A stretch of 64,000 nucleotides of DNA from Geminicoccus sp036263595 (GTDB lineage Bacteria > Pseudomonadota > Alphaproteobacteria > Geminicoccales > Geminicoccaceae). Shown in pieces: positions 28,944 to 38,172 of the stretch. The translations under genes and the position numbers were made by a program. The DNA is taken from contig NZ_DATAGQ010000139.1 in the NCBI RefSeq assembly GCF_036263595.1, positions 1-64,000 on the forward strand, given 5' to 3'. Positions within the stretch are counted from its first letter, which is position 1; each line of letters starts with the position of its first letter. A model generated the notes under the pieces. The model did not search any database. It had not been told where the DNA came from and was given only the letters and a program-made list of their open reading frames with translations.

Positions 28944-29774
28944 ATGGACCAGGAAACTAGCCGGCCGCTGGCGGCCGGGTGCCAGACCTTCACCTGGGAG
29001 ATGCTGGGGCCGGCCTGGACCGGGGGCACCGACGACCTGCTGAAGGTGATCGCCGAGGCCGGCTATGCCGGGATCGAGATCACCGACACGATGATCGGGC
29101 CCTATGCGGACCGGCCGGCCGCGTTCGGTCTGGCGCTGCGCGCGCACGGCCTGAGCCTGGTGGCCTTTGCCTGCGGCAGCGCCAGTGGCTTTACGGAGGA
29201 AGCGGCGCTGGCCGAGGACCTGGCCATGGTCGACCGGGCGCTGGCCTTTGCCGGGACGTTCCCGGGCGCGCACCTGTCGCTTGGCAGCGCCACGGTCATG
29301 TCGGCGGGCCCCCGTCCGGACAAGTTCGCGGCAGCCGCCCGCTTCTATAACGCAGCCGGGGAACGCGGCCGGCGTGCCGGCGTACCCGCCGCCTTCCACC
29401 CGAGTTCGCACCACGACACGCTCCTGTTCGACCGTGGCGACTACGACCGGATCATGGCGCTGACCGATCCGGAACTGATCGGCTGGGTTCCCGATACCGG
29501 CCACATCATCCGGGGCGGCCAGGATCTCCTGGACACGATGGAGACCTATCGGGCAAGGATCCGCTACCTGCACCTCAAGGATGTTGACGCGGCCGGCCGG
29601 TGGCGGATGCTGGGTGCGGGCATCTGCGATGTGGACGGGGTGATCGCCATCGCCCGGGCGGCGCCGCATTTCAACGGCTGGCTGGTCCTGGAAGAGGAAT
29701 CCGACGAGGCCGCCCAAGACCCGGCGCTGGCGGTCAGGCAGAACCGTGCCGCATTGCGCCGCTTCGGGAGCTGA
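28944..29774 (+). CDS. Sugar phosphate isomerase/epimerase family protein (IolE-like TIM barrel)
   Basis: 276-residue xylose-isomerase-like TIM barrel. IAEAGYAGIEITD (around 34-46), AAFHPSSHHDT, WVPDTGHIIRGG and YLHLKDVDAAGRW contain the metal-binding Glu, His and Asp positions of this superfamily. The closest familiar shape is IolE, myo-inosose dehydratase, but other inositol genes are absent nearby, so the reaction is not assigned. It has a single-gene setting and ends at a hairpin shared with the convergent gene. Confidence 0.8.
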   Translation: MDQETSRPLAAGCQTFTWEMLGPAWTGGTDDLLKVIAEAGYAGIEITDTMIGPYADRPAAFGLALRAHGLSLVAFACGSASGFTEEAALAEDLAMVDRALAFAGTFPGAHLSLGSATVMSAGPRPDKFAAAARFYNAAGERGRRAGVPAAFHPSSHHDTLLFDRGDYDRIMALTDPELIGWVPDTGHIIRGGQDLLDTMETYRARIRYLHLKDVDAAGRWRMLGAGICDVDGVIAIARAAPHFNGWLVLEEESDEAAQDPALAVRQNRAALRRFGS

Positions 29775-29786
29775 CGCGCCAACCAG

Positions 29787-29815
29787 GAGGCGACGCCTCG
29801 GACGGTCGTCGCCTC
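29787..29815. terminator. Bidirectional terminator hairpin
   Basis: GAGGCGACG at 29787-29795 pairs perfectly with CGTCGCCTC at 29807-29815 around an 11-base loop. It lies in the 48-base gap between two convergent genes. It lacks a T tract. Confidence 0.5.
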
Positions 29816-29822
29816 GGGCCGG

Positions 29823-30533
29823 CTACACCAGGTCCTTGAGGTAGTGACCGACGATATAGGCGAGGCCGGCGGCGGCGAGGCCGACCGTCAGGGTTTCGAG
29901 GCCGGAGCGCCACCAGCTGGCGGTGGTCCAGCGGCTCTTGATGGAGCCGATGCCGAAGAAGACGAGGGCCGTGGAAACGAGCGAGACCTCGACGGCGCTG
30001 GGGCTCTGCACGGCAAAGGGCAGCAGCGGGATGGCGCCGCAGACGAGAAAGGCGGCAAAGGTCGCGAACGCCGCCTTCCAGGGCGTGCGCAGGAGCTTGG
30101 GCTGGTTGTAGGCCTCGGACATCATCGTGCCGATCCAGCGCTCGCGGTCGGCCGTGAGCACGCTCACGACGCGTTCGAGGTCCAGGCCGGCAACGCCCTT
30201 GGCCCGGTAGATCCGGCGGACCTTGTCGCGCTCTTCGCCGGGCAGGCGCTCGATCCGTCCTTCCTCGCTGGCACGCAGCCAGGCGAACTCGTCATGCTCG
30301 GACTTGGTGCCGCTGAAATTGCTGGCGGCCATCGAAAAGCCGTCGCTCACGAGGTGGGCCACGCCCAGGATCAGGACGATCCGGGGCGACAGGTCGGCGG
30401 CGACCACGCCCGCGACGATGGCGAAGGTCGTCACGACCCCGTCGATGCCGCCATAGATGCAGTCCCGGAGGTAGCTGACCTGCGGGCTCGTCATGGGCAG
30501 CTCGCTATCGAGGCTGCCGTCAGGTTCATCCAA
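29823..30533 (-). CDS. VIT1/CCC1-family membrane transporter
   Basis: Integral membrane protein of about 236 residues of the family that includes plant VIT1 and yeast CCC1 iron/manganese transporters. Typical features are LRDCIYGGIDGVVTTFAIVAGV at the first span, the second span VLILGVAHLVSDGFSMAASNF, and a charged cytosolic loop (about 75-125) before three further spans. The loop is shorter than in plant VIT1. Start is ambiguous: TTG 30533 has GGGAGG seven bases upstream, while ATG 30494 removes 13 residues with a weaker site. Metal specificity is not shown by sequence. Confidence 0.85.
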   Translation of the reverse strand: MDEPDGSLDSELPMTSPQVSYLRDCIYGGIDGVVTTFAIVAGVVAADLSPRIVLILGVAHLVSDGFSMAASNFSGTKSEHDEFAWLRASEEGRIERLPGEERDKVRRIYRAKGVAGLDLERVVSVLTADRERWIGTMMSEAYNQPKLLRTPWKAAFATFAAFLVCGAIPLLPFAVQSPSAVEVSLVSTALVFFGIGSIKSRWTTASWWRSGLETLTVGLAAAGLAYIVGHYLKDLV

Positions 30534-31026
30534 CCCCAAACCTCCCGCCCGCTGGAGCGTCGGCCTGGCTGGCCGGCGCCTTCAAGCCGCCCGATCCTGC
30601 CGTGCCGATTGGCGGCGTGCCATGCGCGCTGGCCAACGGCCGTTCCATCACCACGCTCCTGAGGTATCGGCGCAATGGAGGAAGCCGCCTGCACCCGACC
30701 TCCCCGGGATGCCGTTGCGACGGCCCCGCCGGCCAGCCGTGCGACTCCATCGCCTGGACGCGCGTGCTCTGCGTGGGTTGCCGAAGGACGTGGCCGCCCC
30801 TAGTTTCCTCCGCGCTGCAGCGCAGTGACCATATCTCGTATGGTCCCTCCCTCGCGACAGGCCAATGTAGGATCGCATCCCATCCCGTGTGCATGCAGAG
30901 CGCAACCTGATCGGCAGGCTGCGAGTCTTTTCTGCATGTTGTCATGCGCTGGGCGTGCTGCCGCCGGTGGCACGTGGTTGTGTTGATCCTTTCGATGTCG
31001 CATCGGCGCGCATCTTCTTTCGATGG
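30534..31026. other. Intergenic region upstream of the SulP gene
   Basis: About 490 bases between divergent genes. No convincing coding frame is visible on either strand. It contains two adjacent palindromes at 30812-30845, described separately, that could be regulator sites. Confidence 0.55.
30812..30845. promoter_or_regulatory. Paired palindromes, possible operator
   Basis: GCGCTGCAGCGC (30812-30823) is a perfect 12-bp palindrome. Three bases later GACCATA-TCTCG-TATGGTC (30827-30845) is a perfect 7-bp inverted repeat with a 5-base spacer. They lie about 180 bases before the SulP start codon. The size suits a dimeric regulator; none can be named. Confidence 0.35.
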
Positions 31027-32526
31027 ATGATTCTTATGGGCAGTGCCTGGCTGGCGCGGATGCACGCGGTGTGGTTCGGCAACATCAAGGCCGACCTGCT
31101 GGCAGCCCTGGTGGTAGCGCTGGCGCTCATTCCCGAGGCGATCGCGTTCTCGATCATCGCCGGCGTCGACCCGAAGGTCGGGCTCTACGCCTCCTTCTCG
31201 ATCGCGGTGATCACCGCCATTGCCGGCGGCCGGCCGGCCATGATTTCGGCAGCCACCGCGGCCACGGCCGTATTGATGGGCACGCTGGTGCGGGAGCACG
31301 GGCTGGACTACCTGCTGGCGGCCACCGTGCTGGCGGGCGTGCTGCAGGTCCTGGCGGGGCTGCTGCGGCTGGACCGGGCGATGCGCTTCGTGTCCAGCTC
31401 GGTGATGACCGGCTTCGTCAACGCGCTGGCGATCCTGATCTTCATGGCCCAGCTGCCCGAGCTGATCGGCGTGCCGCCCCTGACCTATGTCATGGTCGCA
31501 GCCGGGCTTGCCATCATCTATCTCTTCCCGCGCCTGACCAGGTCGGTGCCCTCGCCCCTGGTCTGCATCATCGTGCTGACCGCGATCTCGCTGGTCCTGG
31601 GCCTGAACCTGCGCACGGTGGTCGACATGGGCGAGTTGCCCTCGGCCCTGCCGAGCTTCTTCGTCCCGAACGTGCCCTTCGACCTTGAGACGCTGAGGAT
31701 CATCCTGCCCTACTCGCTGGGCGTGGCGGCCGTGGGCCTGCTCGAATCGCTGATGACCGCCCAGATCGTCGACGACCTGACCGATACCGGCAGCGACAAG
31801 CGCCAGGAGTGCTTCGGCCAGGGGATCGCTAACTTCTGCACCGGCTTCATCGGCGGCATGGCTGGCTGCGCCATGATCGGCCAGTCGATCATCAACGTGA
31901 AGTCGGGCGGCCGTGGACGGCTCTCGACCTTCGCGGCAGGGATCTTCCTCCTGTTCCTGATCGTGGTGCTAGGCGAGTGGGTCGCGGTGATCCCGATGGC
32001 GGCGCTGGTCGCGATCATGATCATGGTCTCGATCGGCACCTTCAGCTGGCGGTCGATCCGCAACCTGCGCACCCACCCGCGCTCGTCCAGCATGGTGATG
32101 CTGGCGACGGTGGCCGGGGTGGTGATCACGCACAACCTGGCGATCGGCGTGGTGATCGGCGTGCTGATGTCCGGGATCTTCTTCGCCTGGAAGATCGCCC
32201 GAATCTTCCGTGTGACCTCCGAGCTTTCGGAGGACGGCACCGCGCGGACCTACCGTGTGGAGGGCCAGCTCTTCTTCGCCTCGGCCGAGGCGTTCATGCA
32301 GGCCTTCGACTTCAAGGAGGTGCTGGACAAGGTCACGATCGATGTCGGCCGGGCGCATATCTGGGACATTTCGAGCGTGGCGGCGCTGGACCGGGCGATC
32401 CTGAAGTTCCGGCGCGAGGGTGCCGATGTCGAACTGGTCGGCATGAACGAGGCCAGCGAGACGATCGTGGACAGGCTTGCAGAACACGACAAGCCGGGTG
32501 CCCTGGAGCGCCTGGCCAGCCACTAG
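31027..32526 (+). CDS. SulP-family anion transporter with STAS domain
   Basis: Inner-membrane secondary transporter of about 499 residues with roughly 11-12 spans (NIKADLLAALVVALALIPEAIAF at the first) and a C-terminal cytosolic STAS domain (from about residue 405, with DISSVAALDRAILKFRREG). The family carries sulfate, bicarbonate or C4-dicarboxylates. I chose the ATG at 31027 as the first codon that leaves a normal SulP N-terminus; ATG 31036 is also possible and neither has a strong ribosome site. The UspA gene begins 10 bases after its stop, and SulP-UspA pairing recurs in bacteria. Confidence 0.9.
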   Translation: MILMGSAWLARMHAVWFGNIKADLLAALVVALALIPEAIAFSIIAGVDPKVGLYASFSIAVITAIAGGRPAMISAATAATAVLMGTLVREHGLDYLLAATVLAGVLQVLAGLLRLDRAMRFVSSSVMTGFVNALAILIFMAQLPELIGVPPLTYVMVAAGLAIIYLFPRLTRSVPSPLVCIIVLTAISLVLGLNLRTVVDMGELPSALPSFFVPNVPFDLETLRIILPYSLGVAAVGLLESLMTAQIVDDLTDTGSDKRQECFGQGIANFCTGFIGGMAGCAMIGQSIINVKSGGRGRLSTFAAGIFLLFLIVVLGEWVAVIPMAALVAIMIMVSIGTFSWRSIRNLRTHPRSSSMVMLATVAGVVITHNLAIGVVIGVLMSGIFFAWKIARIFRVTSELSEDGTARTYRVEGQLFFASAEAFMQAFDFKEVLDKVTIDVGRAHIWDISSVAALDRAILKFRREGADVELVGMNEASETIVDRLAEHDKPGALERLASH

Positions 32527-32536
32527 GGAGGCAAGC

Positions 32537-33394
32537 ATGAGCGACACGATCCTCGCCCTGATCGACGGCTCGGTCTACGCCGCCAGCGTCTGCGACCTGG
32601 CAGGCTGGGCAGCTGGCCGCACCGGGCGATCGGTGGAACTCGTCCATGTGCTGGGCCGGCGCGACAGCGCCAGCACGCCCGTGAACCTGAGCGGCGACCT
32701 CGGCTTCGATGCGCAGGAAACGCTGCTGGCGGAGCTTGCTGCCCTGGATGCCCAGAAGGCGAAGCTGGCCCAGCAGCGCGGCCGGCTGATCCTGGCCCAG
32801 GCCAAGGCGCGGCTGGAGGCGGCGGGTGTCACCGTGCCGCCGCCGAAGCTCCGTGTCGGCGACCTGCTCGAGACGGTTCAGGAGTTGCAGGCCGATGCCG
32901 ACCTGATCGTGATCGGCAAGCGCGGCGAGGCGGCCGATTTCGCGAAGCTGCACCTCGGCTCGAACCTGGAGCGGGTGGCACGGGCGGCGCACAAGCCGGT
33001 GCTGGTGGCTGCACGGAGCTTCCAGCCGATCCGGCGGGTCCTGATCGCGTTCGACGGCGGCCAGAGCGCCACCAAGGCCGTGTCGTTCATCGCTTATGGT
33101 GCGTTGCTGAAGGGGCTGGAGATCCACCTCCTTACGGTCGGCGGCGAGACGACGGCAGCGCGGGAGGCGCTGGAGCAGGCCCAGGGTGTGCTCCGTGCGG
33201 CCGGCTATGCGGCGGAGGGCTGGATCGTGCCGGGCGAGGCCGACAAGGTGATCGCCCGCCATGTCCAGGACCAAGCTATCGATCTGCTAGTGATGGGTGC
33301 CTTCGGCCATGCAAGGCTGCGCAACCTGTTCATCGGCAGCACGACCACCGAGATGATCCGGTCGTGCAAGGTCCCGATCATGCTGTTTCGCTGA
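32537..33394 (+). CDS. Universal stress protein with two UspA domains
   Basis: Cytosolic 285-residue protein with tandem UspA folds. The second domain ends with LLVMGAFGHARLRNLFIGSTTTEMI, the GxxGH-(9)-GST nucleotide-binding signature. The first domain has a looser IVIGKRGE version. Between the strands of domain 1 is a charged coiled helix (about 60-95). GGGAGG lies five bases before the ATG at 32537. It sits 10 bases after the SulP stop, so the two probably share an mRNA and the stress protein may modulate the transporter. Confidence 0.9.
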   Translation: MSDTILALIDGSVYAASVCDLAGWAAGRTGRSVELVHVLGRRDSASTPVNLSGDLGFDAQETLLAELAALDAQKAKLAQQRGRLILAQAKARLEAAGVTVPPPKLRVGDLLETVQELQADADLIVIGKRGEAADFAKLHLGSNLERVARAAHKPVLVAARSFQPIRRVLIAFDGGQSATKAVSFIAYGALLKGLEIHLLTVGGETTAAREALEQAQGVLRAAGYAAEGWIVPGEADKVIARHVQDQAIDLLVMGAFGHARLRNLFIGSTTTEMIRSCKVPIMLFR

Positions 33395-33445
33395 TGAAGG
33401 CCAGATTGCACCCAGTTTTGGCGGCATTGCGGAGAAGCTGACGAC

Positions 33446-34639
33446 ATGGCGTACTCCTCGACCCTGGCGCTGCCGGACGTTCGTGGCGAGCTGGGTGCCG
33501 GACAGGCCCATGGGCGTCTGGTGCCGCTGGACGGCCTGCGCGGCATCGCCGTGTTCCTGGTGATCCTGTTCCACTGGAAATTCCTGCCGTTCGGCTGGAG
33601 CGGCGTCTGGCTGTTCTTCATCCTGTCCGGCTTCTTCATCTTCCGGAACCTCGTGACGATCCGGCAGGCGAAGCCCTCGATGCCGCTCCGCCCGTTCTAT
33701 GGCGGCTTCATGTACCGGCGCTGCATGCGCCTCTTGCCGCTCTACTACCTCCTGCTCCTGGTGATGGCCGTCGTCGTGGCAATCCTGGCCCGCTGGGACC
33801 TGCTGACCTACACGGTTCCCGGGCTCGCCTTGTTCCTCCACAACTTCGTCAAGCCCTTCTCGACCATCAAGCACTCCCTTTACTACGATCATTTCTGGAG
33901 TCTCGGCGTCGAGATGCATTTCTACTTGCTGGCGCCGCTGCTGGTCTTCTACCTCAGCATGTCGCGGCTGAAGGTGGTGCTGGCGGCGATCGTGGTCGCC
34001 TCGCCGCTGCTGCGCGGGGCCGCCGCCGCCATGCTCGAAGCGGACGCCAGCTGGCTGACCATCAAGCCGGGCGGCTTCATCTACGTCCTCTCCTTCTTCC
34101 ACTTCGACGCCTTCGCCCTGGGCGGCCTGGCCGCGATCTACGAGCGCTCGCTCGTCCAGCTGCGCGCCAGGGCCTGGTGGCTGCTGCTGGTCCCAGGCGC
34201 CCTGTTCCTTGCCTATGGCGCCTATATCGCGCTGGTGCATCGCGACGTGCCCTACCAGCTCTTCATGTCCGGCCATCTCCAGGAGAGCGTCGGCTACACG
34301 CTGCTGATCATGGGCTGTGCCGGGCTCGTAGCCGTGGCGCTGGTGGACCGCGGCCTCCTGCGCTGGTTCCTGACCCTGCCGCCGCTCCTCCTGCTGGGCC
34401 GCATCTCCTATGGCGTCTACCTCATCCATGGCGCGCTGATCATGCTGACCTTCGCCTTATGGGAGACCTACTTCCCGGGCGCCGGCCGCTTCAGCCCCGT
34501 CGTCCTCGGCATGTTCGGCATCTACCTGGTCGTCACCATCGGGATCGCCTGGCTGTCCTTCACCTTCTACGAGAGCCGGTTCCTGGTGCACACGAAGCTT
34601 CCCGCCCAGCCGCTCAGCGCCGCGCCGGCCGTCGGCTGA
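33446..34639 (+). CDS. Acyltransferase 3 family membrane protein
   Basis: OafA/YrhL-type integral membrane O-acyltransferase of 397 residues with about ten spans. The opening LVPLDGLRGIAVFLVILFHW contains the family's catalytic His and the Arg of LDGLRG; FFILSGFFIFR and YRRCMRLLPLYYLL follow, also typical. Such proteins acetylate sugars of exopolysaccharide, LPS or glycans. There is no polysaccharide cluster around it, so the acceptor is unknown. No SGNH extension is present at the C-terminus. Confidence 0.9.
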   Translation: MAYSSTLALPDVRGELGAGQAHGRLVPLDGLRGIAVFLVILFHWKFLPFGWSGVWLFFILSGFFIFRNLVTIRQAKPSMPLRPFYGGFMYRRCMRLLPLYYLLLLVMAVVVAILARWDLLTYTVPGLALFLHNFVKPFSTIKHSLYYDHFWSLGVEMHFYLLAPLLVFYLSMSRLKVVLAAIVVASPLLRGAAAAMLEADASWLTIKPGGFIYVLSFFHFDAFALGGLAAIYERSLVQLRARAWWLLLVPGALFLAYGAYIALVHRDVPYQLFMSGHLQESVGYTLLIMGCAGLVAVALVDRGLLRWFLTLPPLLLLGRISYGVYLIHGALIMLTFALWETYFPGAGRFSPVVLGMFGIYLVVTIGIAWLSFTFYESRFLVHTKLPAQPLSAAPAVG

Positions 34640-34692
34640 CCAAGCACGGGTCCGCTTTGGCATCGACGCTGCGTTCTGCTAGCGCAGCCTCG

Positions 34693-37152
34693 ATGACACC
34701 CGACCTGCCCGACCTGCCGATCCGCCCGGTCCTGCCCGACCTCGCCCGGGCGCTGCAGACCCATGGGCAGGCCGTGCTGGAAGCGCCGCCGGGGGCGGGC
34801 AAGACGACGCTCGTGCCGCTGGCCCTGCTCGACGCACCCTGGCGTCAGGGGCGCAAGCTGGTGGTGCTGGAGCCGCGCCGGCTGGCAGCACGGGCGGCCG
34901 CCTCGCGCATGGCCGACCTGCTCGGCGAGAAGGTCGGCGGGACGGTCGGCTACGCCATGCGCTTTGAGCGGCGGATCGGGCCTGCCACGGTCGTGGAGGT
35001 GCTGACCGAGGGCCTGTTCCTGCGCAGGCTGCAGGGCGATCCGGAGCTGTCGGACGTGGCGGCGGTGCTGTTCGACGAATTCCACGAGCGTTCGCTCGAT
35101 GCCGACCTGGCGCTGGCCCTCACCTTGGACATGCGGGCTGCGCTGCGGCCGGACCTCCGCCTCGTGGTGATGTCGGCAACACTGGACGGCGTGGCCGTGG
35201 CGCGGCTGCTGGGCGAGGCGCCGGTCGTGCGCAGCGAAGGCCGGATGTTCCCGGTGGCGACCAGGCATCATGGCCGGGATCCGGCCGAGCCGGTCGACCG
35301 GGCGGTGGCGCAGGCCTGCCTTGACGCGCTCGCCACCGAGCAAGGCTCGATCCTGGCCTTCCTGCCGGGACAGGCGGAGATCGGGCGGGCCGCCACCTAC
35401 CTGCGAAACCGGATCGACGACCCGCGGGTGGAGGTGCATCCCCTGTTCGGCGACCTGCCGCGCGAGGCCCAGGACCGGGCGATCCGGCCGACGGCGGCGG
35501 GACAGCGCAAGATCGTGCTGGCCACCGACATCGCCGAGACCAGCCTCACCATCGAGGGCGTGCGGGTCGTTGTCGACAGCGGCCTTGCCCGCAAGCCGCG
35601 CTTCTCCCCGCGCACCGGCACGTCCGCCCTGGTGACCAGGCGGATCGCCCTGGCCAATGCCGAGCAGCGCCGCGGGCGTGCCGGGCGGCTGGAGCCGGGC
35701 GTGTGCCTGCGCCTGTGGCCCGTGGCCGAGGAGCGGGCGATGCTCCCGCACCTCCCGCCCGAGATCACCGATGCCGACCTGGTGCCCCTGGTGCTGGAGC
35801 TGCTGGTCTGGGGCGTGGCCGATCCGGCGCAGCTGGCATGGCTGGACCCGCCCCCGCCTGCCGGCATCGCGGTCGCGATGGCCATGCTGCGGGAGCTCGG
35901 CGCCGTCGGTGCCGACGGGCAGGTGACCGCGGCCGGACGACGGATGGCCGCCATGCCGGTGCATCCGCGGCTGGCGGCGATGATCATGGCGGCGGAGGAG
36001 GCGGGCCAGCTCTCCACGGGGATCGCGCTCGCTGCCCTCCTGGCCAGCCGCGACCTGCTGCCAGGCACCGCCTCGACCGACCTCTCGTTGCGCCTCTCCG
36101 CACTTCAGGAAGGCCGGGGCGATCCGGCCAGGCGGAGCCAGGCCCTGGACATCGCCCGGCAGCTCGGGCGCGGGCGGTTCGACCGCAGCCGGATCGAGCC
36201 GGGCCAGGCCGGTGCGCTGCTGGCCGCCGCCTATCCCGACCGGATCGGCAAGCGGCGCGGGCCCGGCTCGTACCGGCTGGCGAACGGGCGGGGCGTGAAG
36301 GTGGATGCGGGCGATCCCTTGGCCCAGCAGCCCTGGATCGTAGTGGCGGAGCTGGACGATCGGGGCGCGGACGGGACCTGCCGGCTGGCCGCCGCGATCG
36401 ATCCCGCCGATCTCGATCCCATGCGGCTTCGCGAGGTGACCGAGACGCGGATCGACCCGCAGACCAGCCGGGTGGTGGCCAGGCGCGTGACGCTGCTGGG
36501 CTCACTCGAGCTGCGCGCCAGCGAGACCGAAGCGCCGGCCGAGGACGTCCAGCGGATCCTGGTCGAGGCGCTGGCCCCGCGCCTGCCCGAGTTGATCGCG
36601 GCAACACCTTCGGCGGACCGGCTGCGACGGCGGGTCTTGCTGCTGCGCTCGGTCGAAGGAGCAGGCTCGAGCCTGCCCGACCTGTCGGATGCGAGGCTGG
36701 CCCAGGATGCGCCCGTCTTGTTGGCGGGGTGGCTGGATGGCATCCGCTCGGTCGATGCGGCGTCGAGGCTGGACTGGCACGCGGTGCTGTCGGCGAGGCT
36801 GGATCACGCCAGCCGGACCCGGCTCGACACGCAGCTGCCGACCCATTGGACGACACCGGCCGGCACACGCCATGCCATCGACTATGGCGTCGAGCCGCCC
36901 GTGCTGGCGGTGCGGCTGCAGGAGATGTTCGGCGCCGGCCAGGGCCCCGTGCTTGCCGGGGGACGGATCCCCTGCGTGCTGCACCTGCTCTCGCCGGCCG
37001 GACGGCCGGCGGCGATCACCTCGGACCTGGCCGGGTTCTGGACGAGCGGGTGGCCGGCCACGAAGAAGGACCTGAAAGGCCGCTATCCCAAGCATTTCTG
37101 GCCGGACGACCCGGCCAGTGCCCCAGCGACGGCAAAGGTGCGGCCGTGCTAG
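34693..37152 (+). CDS. hrpB: ATP-dependent helicase HrpB
   Basis: DEAH/RHA-type superfamily 2 helicase of 819 residues, the normal HrpB length. Motif I is PPGAGKTT (about 32-39), motif II is the variant DEFH in VLFDEFHERSLDAD, motif III VMSATLDG, then the QRRGRAGR motif VI. The C-terminal HrpB-specific region ends WPATKKDLKGRYPKHFWPDD, a hallmark of this family. The cellular role is poorly defined. The ATG at 34693 has only a weak ribosome site; an upstream TTG would add 12 residues. Confidence 0.94.
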   Translation: MTPDLPDLPIRPVLPDLARALQTHGQAVLEAPPGAGKTTLVPLALLDAPWRQGRKLVVLEPRRLAARAAASRMADLLGEKVGGTVGYAMRFERRIGPATVVEVLTEGLFLRRLQGDPELSDVAAVLFDEFHERSLDADLALALTLDMRAALRPDLRLVVMSATLDGVAVARLLGEAPVVRSEGRMFPVATRHHGRDPAEPVDRAVAQACLDALATEQGSILAFLPGQAEIGRAATYLRNRIDDPRVEVHPLFGDLPREAQDRAIRPTAAGQRKIVLATDIAETSLTIEGVRVVVDSGLARKPRFSPRTGTSALVTRRIALANAEQRRGRAGRLEPGVCLRLWPVAEERAMLPHLPPEITDADLVPLVLELLVWGVADPAQLAWLDPPPPAGIAVAMAMLRELGAVGADGQVTAAGRRMAAMPVHPRLAAMIMAAEEAGQLSTGIALAALLASRDLLPGTASTDLSLRLSALQEGRGDPARRSQALDIARQLGRGRFDRSRIEPGQAGALLAAAYPDRIGKRRGPGSYRLANGRGVKVDAGDPLAQQPWIVVAELDDRGADGTCRLAAAIDPADLDPMRLREVTETRIDPQTSRVVARRVTLLGSLELRASETEAPAEDVQRILVEALAPRLPELIAATPSADRLRRRVLLLRSVEGAGSSLPDLSDARLAQDAPVLLAGWLDGIRSVDAASRLDWHAVLSARLDHASRTRLDTQLPTHWTTPAGTRHAIDYGVEPPVLAVRLQEMFGAGQGPVLAGGRIPCVLHLLSPAGRPAAITSDLAGFWTSGWPATKKDLKGRYPKHFWPDDPASAPATAKVRPC

Positions 37153-37213
37153 GCGTGCGCCGCGGCCCTTCCCTGCATCCTAACACGATGATGACGTGTA
37201 GAATGGGCGTGGG

Positions 37214-38161
37214 ATGGGTTTTGGCGAGGTCGCCAGGATGTTCGACGAGATCGTGCACGCCGACTGGAGCATGGCGCCGCAGGGGCGATGGTGGGCACAG
37301 GCCGTTCGGGTGGACGGGCGCTGGCAGGTGGATGCACCTCAGCCGGTACCGACGCCTGGGGCGCTGCTGGCCCGGGCCCTGCAGTCGGCAGCCAAGGGCC
37401 GGCGCGTCCTGCTCGGATTCGATTTTCCGATCGGACTGCCGGTTGCCTATGCGCGGCAGACCAAGCTTCCGGACTTTCTGTCCGCGCTGCAGGTGTTCGG
37501 CGAAGGTGAATGGTCCCGCTTCTTCACGATCGTGAACAGTCCGGCGGGGATCAGCGTTCACCAGCCCTTCTATCCGCGGACGCCGACGAAGGGCGTCACG
37601 CAGCAGAGCCTGGTGACCGGGCTGAAGGTCGCGGCCTTCGCCGACCTGCTACGGGAATGCGAGAAGGTTCAGGGGCAAAGGCCCGCCTGCAGCCTGTTCT
37701 GGACGCTCGGCGGCAACCAGGTTGGGCGGGCCGCCCTGCATGGATGGCAGAACATTGTCCTGCCCGGGCTTCTCGATCCGCATGTCAGGCTCTGGCCGTT
37801 CCATGGCCCGCTTGCTGACTGCGCCGCGCAGCCCGGCGTGGTCATCGCGGAGACCTATCCTGCCGCCGCGGGCCGGTTTCTCGGCGTCAGCTTCCCACCT
37901 GGCAGCAAGCTCGTTCAGGCGGATCGGCAAGCGAAGGGCAGCGCTATCCACAAATGGGTAGCTCAGAGAATGGTCGATCTTTCGCCGCAAGCCCTGCTGG
38001 CCGTCCAGAATGGCTTCGGTACCGGCAAGTGCGGTGACAAATTTGATGCCTTCATTGGCCTGCTCGGGATGATCGAGGTCGCGGATGGCCATCGCTGCGA
38101 AGGGCCAGTGACGCGCCAGGACGTGAAGCAGTGGGAGGGCTGGATCCTCGGGCAGGCCTAG
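37214..38161 (+). CDS. DUF429-like hypothetical protein (possible RNase H fold)
   Basis: 315-residue soluble protein. It has a pattern seen in DUF429 proteins: an early Asp in HADWSMAPQGRWW, a second in VLLGFDFPIGLP, Glu in VIAETYPAAAGRFLG, and late Asp residues in GDKFDAFIGLLGM. Such acidic spacing is compatible with an RNase H-like fold, but no activity is known to me. It follows hrpB by 61 bases and converges tightly on the secreted-protein gene. The function is unassigned. Confidence 0.65.
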   Translation: MGFGEVARMFDEIVHADWSMAPQGRWWAQAVRVDGRWQVDAPQPVPTPGALLARALQSAAKGRRVLLGFDFPIGLPVAYARQTKLPDFLSALQVFGEGEWSRFFTIVNSPAGISVHQPFYPRTPTKGVTQQSLVTGLKVAAFADLLRECEKVQGQRPACSLFWTLGGNQVGRAALHGWQNIVLPGLLDPHVRLWPFHGPLADCAAQPGVVIAETYPAAAGRFLGVSFPPGSKLVQADRQAKGSAIHKWVAQRMVDLSPQALLAVQNGFGTGKCGDKFDAFIGLLGMIEVADGHRCEGPVTRQDVKQWEGWILGQA

Positions 38162-38172
38162 CGGTCGCCCAC

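Noticed and set aside
30889..31026. Longer SulP N-terminus starting at 30889
   Set aside because: The extra 46 residues have cysteine-rich, non-family composition and no ribosome site is evident.
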